From Schizochytrium sp. CCTCC M209059 (Eukaryota; Sar; Bigyra; Thraustochytrida; Thraustochytriidae), in the NCBI GenBank assembly GCA_000818945.1, contig KN805371.1, positions 186,001 through 250,000 of the forward strand: a stretch of 64,000 nt of DNA. The letters are read 5' to 3'. Position 1 is the stretch's first letter, and every line of letters begins with the position of its first letter. The notes beneath the pieces are model-generated. The model saw only the letters and a program-made list of their open reading frames with translations. It did not search any database and had not been told where the DNA came from. Made by a program: the position numbers and the translations under genes. Of this stretch, positions 57,391 to 64,000 are shown in pieces.

Positions 57391-58058
57391 GCTCCACTCA
57401 CGACCGTCCATTGGCGCCAGTTAGGTTTGGTTGGGGTAGGTTAGGGTTGTGTTTGGGGGCCTCCGGGCACCGGATTGGTCATTTCGTCTCGACTCGACCC
57501 GACTCGACTCGGGACGCGGACTCGCTGCACTCGCATCACAGTCGGTTGTTCGGTCAACACGGGTCAGCCGGCCAGACGACGAGAGAGGCAAAAGCGAAGG
57601 AGACTGGGTCGTTCGTTGCTAAGAACACAAACGAAGCAGACGAGCAGCTGGATAGTCAAACGTGTTGTACGTAGAAGGAAAAATAGTTAAAAATAGGGGA
57701 GGACAATGACATGGCGAGCGAGCAATGCGTGACTTGTGATTGAGGTCGATACGCCGACTCCTAAAGCTTTCCCCCATTTATCCGCCAGTTTCGGACGCCT
57801 CTTCGACGACCGATTGATTGACGGCGAGCAAGCGAGGGTCCTAGTGAAGGCTATCTATCAACCCCCAAGACTTCCACCGGGAGCGACGGTTAGGCCGTTC
57901 TTCGGCGCGCAGCCGCGCCGAGTTCCGTTTCCGTTGAGCGTTGACGCCGCGTGAGAGAGTCGCTCCCTCTTCTCAGGCAGGGCGGGAGCAGGTCCCGGAC
58001 TTCTGGGACGCGTGCAAGCACGTTGCCATTGCGGCAGGACCAGAGTCAAGGCGAGGCG

Positions 58059-58120
58059 AAGGCAAGGCAAGGCAAGGCAAGGCAAGGCAAGGCAAGGCAA
58101 GGCGAGACAAGACAAGACAA
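58059..58120. repeat. (AAGGC)n/(AAGAC)n pentanucleotide array
   Basis: Nine or ten AAGGC copies grading into AAGAC copies. Confidence 0.9.
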
Positions 58121-58602
58121 GACAGGGCGAGAGGTAAGGACAAAGAGAAATTGGGGCCGCATCGACGCGGGCAGGAGGGGGGATAGTCAACGCGGGGCGG
58201 CGCCGCCCCGACAGCAGCGTCGCGCGCGGTGCGAAGCGGGCGCAGCTCTGCAGCAGAGGCAGTCGAGGACAGTATACAAAGGCGCTACAGCCAGGCCTTT
58301 ACGGGCACGGACGGTCGAGGCCCAAACTCTGCAGCTTCTAACCGGAAAAAAGGAGCACAGGACCTGAGAAACCGAGCTGCCACGGCTCGGACCTCCCAAC
58401 GCCTTGCCTTGAAACTTGTACGTGCGTGCAAACATAGGTACATTCGCACGTTCGTTCATTCATTCATTCATTCATTCACTCGCCCCCGGGCTCCATTGCC
58501 ACCACAACCGCAACGTCACCATCGAACTCGAACTACACCTTGGACAACACATCACATTACAACACAACACAACACAATACAACATAAAACAAAACGGACA
58601 TC

Positions 58603-61600
58603 ATGATTTCCGATTCCTCGCCAAATCTCGCCTCACGTCCGGCAGGAATGTCGTCTTCTTGTGCAACAAGCCAAGATCATCTTCAAGAGAAAGACGCAGA
58701 CCAGAATCGGAGCGTAGAGCAGTTTCTGACAGCCATGCGCGTCGCTGTACGTTGCGGAGACGTCGAGGGCGCAGCTCAAATTCTCTCAGAGGCTACAGGT
58801 ATCCTATGCGGACCAGAAACCGATGACGGCGATCTCAGTGAAAAACTTTCCGCGCTCGACAAGGACGGCGTGACCCTTTTGCATGTCGCGGCCGAGCGTG
58901 GCGACCTTGAAATGCTCAAACTTCTCCACGTTAAAGGGCAGGCCCCTGTCAGCGCAAAGGATGCTCGCGGCGGCGAACCCGTCCTCGAAGCTGCTGCTGC
59001 TGGCCGTCTCGAATGCATCAAGTGGCTCGTTGATACGCAAGGCGTTGACGTCAACACTGCCGACGATCGCGGCGACACTGTACTACATCTTGCATCAGGC
59101 TTTGGCCATATTGAAGTGATGCGCTGGCTCCTTGATCACGGCGCGCAGGTGGACCCACGAACGAAGATTGACGTGACCCCGCTCCTCTATGCAACCGCCA
59201 AGGGCCGCATTGAGGCTGTGCGCCTTCTTTTGCACCACGGCGCCGACGTCAAGGCCCGCGACGCCGAACGTGGGTGGAATGCGGCACACACCGCAGCAGG
59301 GTGCAACCAGGCAGCCATGCTAAAGTTTCTCCTCAATTCATATCCCGCGCTGCTCGTCAGCAAGACCGTGGACGGGGTCTCGCTCGCGGAAGTGGCGCGT
59401 CGCGAGAAATGTCCCGATACCTTTCTGGCCATTATACACTTCAACAAGGAGTCCGAAAAGGAGGCCCGTCGTCAACAAGCGGAGTCCGCCCGCAAAAAGC
59501 AGGCCCAAGACGAGCGACTCGCCAAGGAGCTCGCGCAACGCGATTTTGAGCGTCTTGCACGCGACCTGCAATTGCTGCAAAAGGCAGATAAGCGACATCC
59601 GGCGACCGGGACTAGCCCAGACGCATCGCAACGAAATGCACGCAGTACCGCAGGAGCGTCGGAATCCATGAAGGGTCATGGTTCCTCCAAGGCGAAAAAC
59701 AAAAAGAAGAAGAAGAGGACGCCTGCGAAAAACCGAAAGGCAAAGAAGCAGTCTGACGTCACCTCGGACGAAAATGTAACGCAGCCAGCCTCAGCTGGCA
59801 ACCAGGAGCTGGAAAACATTGAAGAGCAAGAAGAAAGGAATACAGAGTCAAAGTCTGCCGAGAGCGACGTGGAGCCAGCAGGGAGTATGGTCTTTATGGA
59901 ATCTTTGCAGACGATGGGAGTCATTGGCCGACCCTCGCACACGAAGCTCGACGATGCGCTCGACGCAGACGAGGCCGCCTTCATTGCCGGCGAGACCTGG
60001 CAAGTGAAACTGTCAAAGCGCGACAAAAAGCTCTTGAAGAAACTCCGGGACCACCGCTCAGTGCGCTCTGGGAGCGAAGACTCGCTCAGTCTTTCAACCT
60101 CAGAAAGCGGAAGTGAAGAGAGCAGCCCAAATCCAGTACAAGACTTGGGCGCACAGACACACGACACAGACGTCGGCGTCGTCGCGGCGCACGAGCCGCG
60201 TAGCGCCCAAAGCCAAGGTCACGAGCAGGCCGATCAAGGGAAGAAGGCCTTGACGCAGAATTCATCGCGAGAAACGACAACCGTGCCGTTGCCGGAGTTG
60301 CCAGAGTTGCAAAACGCGCAGCTTACGCAAACCAGTCAACAATACCCGCCGCAGCCACGAACACCACGCAAAGGGCCTGGCGTGCCGCTAAGCCCTGTGA
60401 AGCGAAAGAATTCCTGTGAGAGCCGCTGGACCTTGGGCAATCCTCTCAAGATCTCCACCGACGATGGAGAGAGCGCTGGGGACGCCATTGCCCTTTCGAC
60501 ATCTTCCGCCATTCCTGCGGGGTCTGAAAGCGGCAACTCTGCGTGTGCTCATGGGGGCGGCCCACCCGTTTCTTCTACTAGTGCGACTGGTGTCGCCTCG
60601 TCTCCGACATCTGAAGTCGGCAGCGAAACTTCCGCGCGAGGCAGTCTCGATGGAAAAAATATAGAATCCCGGCTTCGCCCGCACGCCCCGCCTTGGTCTC
60701 CACGTCGCCGAAAGTGGACCTCGCCCGCCGCCAATGCAGGCCAGGTCAAGGCAAAACTTCTCATGGACGATCCTCCCGAGGTGGTGGAGAACGAATTTCA
60801 GCGCATGCTCAAGCGCTTCGTTCACATGGATACGGGTGCGAGAAGGACAGCAAAGCGCAAGTTTGCCAAAGCGACTGCCGAATACGAAGAAAAGAGGCTT
60901 GCTGATGCGGAGCAAATGGAAACCGCCTGGCGCAATTCGATTCGTAGCAGGCTTGAGAAAGGCATTCCGCTCTTGCAATTCCGGACGCTTAGCCTCGCTC
61001 TTGCCGAGATTGACGCCGCGGAAGAGGCGCGGCGCATGGACAATGAGATTCAGCACACAATTCTAAGCGAGGATCAGGAACTTGCTCTTCTTGTCGAGCG
61101 TACAAAGGCTACGCTTGCAAGGAAGGACGAGATCCCCCTTGCCGCATACGCTCAGGACTGGCGCAGCGGGAAGCTACTTCGAATTCCGCAAGATGCCGTC
61201 GTCGACATCAACGATTTTGCGCTCGGTCTGCGTCACTCTGTCGAGGCCTGGCGCATGCAAGACAAGGTTCTCCGCGTCTGGATCCGCTTTGGGGGCGATG
61301 AGCTCGCCCGAGCCGCCAAGGCGCGCGAGATCGGCTTTGACTTTGATCACGCGCGACCCGGGATGCTTCTTATGAGTTGCTGCGTTGCTTCATCTTCGAC
61401 ACCTTCCATTGCAAGCGCTTCCGCTGCTCCAAACGAGCCAAAGTCTGCGCCATTGGTGCTTATTTCTGCTCCCATGGAAACTGAGACCACCGGTGTGACT
61501 GTGACAAAGAGTGATGTTGGCGACGAAGCCATTCGTGTCTTACTTATACCGTCGGGATCTGGACATGCAGATGAGGTGACATTTGCGCTTCCTTCTCAAC

Positions 61601-61896
61601 GTCTTCATACTGGCGAAAATCCGCTGCATGCAGCCGAAGTGTTGGCGCAAGAGCTCTCGGGAATGGCCTTTTCCCTGACAGCGCACACCGTTGCATCAGG
61701 CGATATCTTTGTCGGTACGATTCACCGCGATGCCGAGTCAGAGCACGCTTTTGCGGATACTGCCTTGGCAGGGGCGAAGTGGTTTGCACTTAAAGAAGCA
61801 AAGCAGACGCTCGACAGTGCCGAGGAGGAACGGATTCTCATGGAGGCTTTGCACAGATGCGCAGTCAGTGCCTTCAAGTTCGAACAATCCACTTAA
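58603..61896 (+). CDS. Ankyrin-repeat protein with a Nudix-like C-terminal domain
   Basis: 1097 aa. Residues about 40-290 contain six or so ankyrin repeats (GVTLLHVAAERGDLEMLKLL, GDTVLHLASGFGHIEVMRWLLDHGAQVD, TPLLYATAKGRIEAVRLLLHHGADV). A charged helical stretch (about 290-335), a very basic KNKKKKKRTPAKNRKAKKQ cluster (about 365) and long Ser/Glu/Pro-rich disordered segments follow. At about 715-800 there is a helical region. Near residues 985-1080 the pattern ALPSQRLHTGENPLHAAEVLAQELSGMAF followed by a WFALKEA-type strand resembles a Nudix fold with its G-E...E-x-x-G box, but the catalytic R-E is replaced. So a degenerate Nudix domain is possible, not shown. No signal peptide or membrane helix. 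Stop is TAA. Confidence 0.78.
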   Translation: MISDSSPNLASRPAGMSSSCATSQDHLQEKDADQNRSVEQFLTAMRVAVRCGDVEGAAQILSEATGILCGPETDDGDLSEKLSALDKDGVTLLHVAAERGDLEMLKLLHVKGQAPVSAKDARGGEPVLEAAAAGRLECIKWLVDTQGVDVNTADDRGDTVLHLASGFGHIEVMRWLLDHGAQVDPRTKIDVTPLLYATAKGRIEAVRLLLHHGADVKARDAERGWNAAHTAAGCNQAAMLKFLLNSYPALLVSKTVDGVSLAEVARREKCPDTFLAIIHFNKESEKEARRQQAESARKKQAQDERLAKELAQRDFERLARDLQLLQKADKRHPATGTSPDASQRNARSTAGASESMKGHGSSKAKNKKKKKRTPAKNRKAKKQSDVTSDENVTQPASAGNQELENIEEQEERNTESKSAESDVEPAGSMVFMESLQTMGVIGRPSHTKLDDALDADEAAFIAGETWQVKLSKRDKKLLKKLRDHRSVRSGSEDSLSLSTSESGSEESSPNPVQDLGAQTHDTDVGVVAAHEPRSAQSQGHEQADQGKKALTQNSSRETTTVPLPELPELQNAQLTQTSQQYPPQPRTPRKGPGVPLSPVKRKNSCESRWTLGNPLKISTDDGESAGDAIALSTSSAIPAGSESGNSACAHGGGPPVSSTSATGVASSPTSEVGSETSARGSLDGKNIESRLRPHAPPWSPRRRKWTSPAANAGQVKAKLLMDDPPEVVENEFQRMLKRFVHMDTGARRTAKRKFAKATAEYEEKRLADAEQMETAWRNSIRSRLEKGIPLLQFRTLSLALAEIDAAEEARRMDNEIQHTILSEDQELALLVERTKATLARKDEIPLAAYAQDWRSGKLLRIPQDAVVDINDFALGLRHSVEAWRMQDKVLRVWIRFGGDELARAAKAREIGFDFDHARPGMLLMSCCVASSSTPSIASASAAPNEPKSAPLVLISAPMETETTGVTVTKSDVGDEAIRVLLIPSGSGHADEVTFALPSQRLHTGENPLHAAEVLAQELSGMAFSLTAHTVASGDIFVGTIHRDAESEHAFADTALAGAKWFALKEAKQTLDSAEEERILMEALHRCAVSAFKFEQST

Positions 61897-61997
61897 CTTT
61901 CTCAAAATTGCAAGGATTACTTTTGCGTGGAAAATCCTGAAGCTCTTCGCGCCAACCGCAAAGTTATACATTCAAACATAGGGGGAAAAAAAATATC

Positions 61998-62029
61998 TCC
62001 TTCTTCTTCTTCTTCTTCTTCTTCTTCTT
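61998..62029. repeat. (CTT)n trinucleotide repeat
   Basis: Ten CTT units between two converging genes, preceded by an A-rich stretch. Confidence 0.9.
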
Positions 62030-62079
62030 TATGTTTTGTTGTTGTCATTCAACAATCGCACTGTTTCGTTTCTGTCACA

Positions 62080-63504
62080 TCAGCGAAGCGATATCAGCGT
62101 AACGAGGACGGCAACGAACATCATTTGCGGCAGCGATCGCGTGGCATCACTGGGGCTCATCGTTTCTGCAGACTCGAAGTCGTCATCATATTTATCATCA
62201 TCATCGGATGCGGAGGTCTCTCGTGATGCGGAAGGCTTGGATGACCGCGATGGCCTCGTCGTTGGATGAGACGTACGCGTGGAAGATGAAGACGTACTTG
62301 AAGACGAGCTGGAGCTCGTGGTTGAGCTTGCTTGGCAGGAGGAAACAAGTCCATTCGCATGGAGCTTGCCTTTAAAAGTGGGCCCAAGGTTATACGGGAA
62401 GCTGCTTGTCATATGATAAACATATCCAAGCTCGTCGTCCATTCTACCATTGTGTTCGTCGAGATATTCGTCTCCTTGCGCGGTGCAGGCCGCATCATAG
62501 TAAAAGTCCTCGAGGTAGATGCCAGACTCACCAGAGATAGTATTACCTGACTGAGTCGTGACATTGTCTCGTACATTTGGTCCCACCAGCGAAGTTGGGA
62601 CCGTCCCTTGCGAAAGATCGAAAATGTCCACCAGAAGACACGAACGTTCGCCTTCCGTTCCACAGCCGCCGAGAGAATCGTTGTAGTAGTTGCGCGCCTT
62701 CCAGCAGGACTGCGCCTCCACGCCATCCGCAATGTACGGCCCAAGAATAGGAAATCCGTCAGCGGCAAATCCCCAGACCGAGGACTTTGCATCCGAATTG
62801 TTCTCACCCTTTAGTGCCGGCATCATGTTGGTGGTTGCATGAATATGATATTGACCGGACGTTTGCGCGTGTCCGCCATTGATGTCAACATCGTAAATCT
62901 CGAACTTGGGGGCAAGGCTATTCCATGTTCCGTCGCTGTTGTAGCTTGTGCCGTCAAGAAGGCCGTACACAGCAACGCCGTTGGAGAAAAGCCCGATATT
63001 GCCAAGCGGCTGGTAGCAAACGCTCTCTGTAAATGTCGGTTGCATGGGAATGTAGGCAGTCAGGTTCTGATCCGACGGGCAGCTTGGTCCGGTCGGCCAG
63101 TATCCGCTCGAGCCCGCGGCGCATCCTTGCTTGCCTGTGTACCCGACGCCCCCCCCCCATTCGACAAGATCGCCAACAGAAACACTGGGAACACCGTCCT
63201 CGAAATCGGAGCTTGCCTTGGGTCGCGACTCTAGAAACTCGAAAATCTCGTTCGAGATGACAGTGGTGAACTTGGGAATACCCGACGCCAAAATGCGCAG
63301 GTAATCCCCATCGACTTCAACAGCTTGAACGTCGGTGAGAACGTTGTCCAGAAAGGGCGCCGTCGAAAATTCGTCGCCCGTGTTCATGATCCATGTCGTG
63401 CAGTACACGGAAGTCTCGTTGTCGCAGGCTGTTGCGGCTGTTGTCATCCTTTGCACCGACGCGAGGACCAGCATGGCGAAGCACGCGGCCTTGACGCTCG
63501 ACAT
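62080..63504 (-). CDS. Secreted YHYH-domain protein, probably GPI-anchored
   Basis: 474 aa from the ATG at 63504. Begins with a signal peptide (MSSVKAACFAMLVLASVQRMTTAATA). The mature part carries YHYH-domain landmarks: SGQYHIHATTNMM near residue 218, WGFAADGFPILGPYI, DEYLDEHNGRMDDELGYVYHMTSSFPYN. This domain is common in secreted proteins of stramenopiles, marine bacteria and other organisms; its biochemical role is not established. At the C-terminus a Ser/Thr-rich stalk of about 60 residues with acidic runs is followed by a short hydrophobic end (MMFVAVLVTLISL), the layout of a GPI-anchored surface protein. At least eight Cys and several N-x-S/T sites agree with secretion. The stop is TGA, so TGA is a normal terminator in this genome. 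Confidence 0.86.
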   Translation of the reverse strand: MSSVKAACFAMLVLASVQRMTTAATACDNETSVYCTTWIMNTGDEFSTAPFLDNVLTDVQAVEVDGDYLRILASGIPKFTTVISNEIFEFLESRPKASSDFEDGVPSVSVGDLVEWGGGVGYTGKQGCAAGSSGYWPTGPSCPSDQNLTAYIPMQPTFTESVCYQPLGNIGLFSNGVAVYGLLDGTSYNSDGTWNSLAPKFEIYDVDINGGHAQTSGQYHIHATTNMMPALKGENNSDAKSSVWGFAADGFPILGPYIADGVEAQSCWKARNYYNDSLGGCGTEGERSCLLVDIFDLSQGTVPTSLVGPNVRDNVTTQSGNTISGESGIYLEDFYYDAACTAQGDEYLDEHNGRMDDELGYVYHMTSSFPYNLGPTFKGKLHANGLVSSCQASSTTSSSSSSSTSSSSTRTSHPTTRPSRSSKPSASRETSASDDDDKYDDDFESAETMSPSDATRSLPQMMFVAVLVTLISLR

Positions 63505-64000
63505 CTTTTTCAATTGGTAGGCTGGGGAGAAAAGAAGGGAATGAAGCGGGAAAATGAAGGAAAGAAGAGAAAGTCAATCAACTGACTCTTCTTTCGTGCT
63601 TGGAACTTTGGTTGTTTCTTTGGGGTTCTCGCTCTTGTGGCTTTTTTTCCTTTTTTCTCCTCTTGTTGTTCTTTTTTTTTTGCTTGAGGCTTTTGGCTGT
63701 CACGGTTGCGGGTTTGCTTGCTCCGAGGGATTTGTCAATTTGCTTGCTTTGTGCTTCATGTATAGTTTTTTAGCTTGCTTCATGTGATCGATGTGCTTGC
63801 ATATCTATATAAAGCATGGCGAGCTCAGCCTTTTTCTCCAACCTACAAGCAGACATAGCGCCCACACGAACGAAGCGCCGCCGAACGCGTGCCTCCCACC
63901 TTCGCCGTGCATGGTCCCCGCGGCGCGCATGCACTACACTATACCCGAAACGAATACGCGTCGAACTTGTGCCTCCTACCCGCCGCCGCTCCGAACTCCA
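63505..64000. other. Upstream region of the YHYH gene and window end
   Basis: About 500 bp, T-rich from 63590 to 63780. A TATA-like TATATAAA is at 63806-63813. A frame opening with ATG at 63816 stays open to the window edge, but its Arg-rich product has no domain and the ATG lies too close to the TATA element, so it is not called. Confidence 0.45.
63806..63813 (+). promoter_or_regulatory. TATA-box-like element
   Basis: TATATAAA on the plus strand, consistent with a promoter for a gene that begins beyond the right edge. Confidence 0.4.

Larger units (their letters stand above)
57195..58602. other. Divergent region between eIF3d and the ankyrin/Nudix-like gene
   Basis: 1.4 kb. Holds the in-frame CTG (polyglutamine) tract and a Glu/Lys-coding stretch of CTC/TTC repeats upstream of eIF3d, then the AAGGC array, an (ATTC)n run at 58458-58479 and an A/C-rich leader (ACAAC units, 58550-58595) just before the plus-strand ATG. 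No separate gene supported. Confidence 0.5.

Noticed and set aside
55971..57674. A 567-codon plus-strand frame opposite eIF3d
   Set aside because: Antisense shadow: Leu/Arg/Ala-rich, no domain, and the opposite strand is clearly eIF3d.
63816..64000. A frame from ATG at 63816 open to the right edge
   Set aside because: It is Arg-rich without motifs and begins three bases after the TATA-like element, too close to be translated from that promoter.
1..64000. tRNA, rRNA, transposon or CRISPR features
   Set aside because: I looked for B-box-like sequences, terminal inverted repeats, transposase or reverse-transcriptase motifs and spaced direct repeats and found none that hold up by eye. A tRNAscan or repeat-library search could still reveal short ones.

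Overview
This is a nuclear eukaryotic window. It is GC-rich and gene-dense, with almost intron-free genes separated by stretches full of simple-sequence repeats. The content fits a flagellate heterotrophic protist: an axonemal dynein heavy chain, VPS37A, eIF3d, NSUN2-type RNA methyltransferase, CLPTM1-family and YHYH proteins, secreted sulfatases, and a selenocysteine glutathione peroxidase. A thraustochytrid (labyrinthulomycete stramenopile) is my best guess, from the compact, intron-poor, GC-rich style plus flagellar and sulfated-glycan genes. That identification is inference; no rRNA or marker gene in the window settles it.

Layout. 0-1.2 kb: mitochondrial succinate/fumarate-type carrier (-). 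1.2-4.6 kb: repeat-rich, no supported gene. 4.6-13.2 kb: Cys-rich single-pass membrane protein (-), two tandem arylsulfatase-B-like genes (+; the first carries an in-frame TGA and altered active-site residues), an RPR2/Rpp21-like RNase P subunit (+) and a two-TM protein (+). 13.9-20.3 kb: NSUN2-like m5C methyltransferase (+), VPS37A-like ESCRT-I subunit (+), charged coiled-coil protein (-). 20.8-33.6 kb: one uninterrupted inner-arm dynein heavy chain ORF (+). 33.8-36.6 kb: GH31 enzyme with sulfoquinovosidase signature residues behind five predicted membrane segments (-). 38.5-45.2 kb: HIGH-type nucleotidyltransferase (+), SelO (-), Sec-GPx with the only clear intron in the window (-). 47.3-63.5 kb: N-myristoylatable PAEGEA-repeat protein (-), CLPTM1L-like membrane protein (+), ankyrin-FN3 protein (+), eIF3d (-), ankyrin protein with a Nudix-like C-terminus (+), secreted YHYH-domain protein (-).

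How the parts relate. There is no operon logic; neighbours are mostly functionally unrelated housekeeping and accessory genes in divergent or convergent pairs. Two loose themes stand out. One is sulfated-substrate breakdown: an intact sulfatase, its degenerate paralog and the sulfoquinovosidase-like GH31. The other is redox/selenoprotein families: SelO in its Cys form and GPx in its Sec form lie 2.7 kb apart on the same strand. TGA is used as an ordinary stop by at least four genes here and is also the apparent Sec codon in GPx.

Most interesting points: the Sec-GPx; the sulfatase paralog that kept its formylglycine cysteine but lost four other active-site residues and gained a TGA; the membrane-tethered sulfoquinovosidase-like enzyme; a perfect 19-bp hairpin followed by a T-tract at 51.8 kb; and the ankyrin protein with a degenerate Nudix-like box. 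I found no CRISPR array, transposon, tRNA or rRNA.
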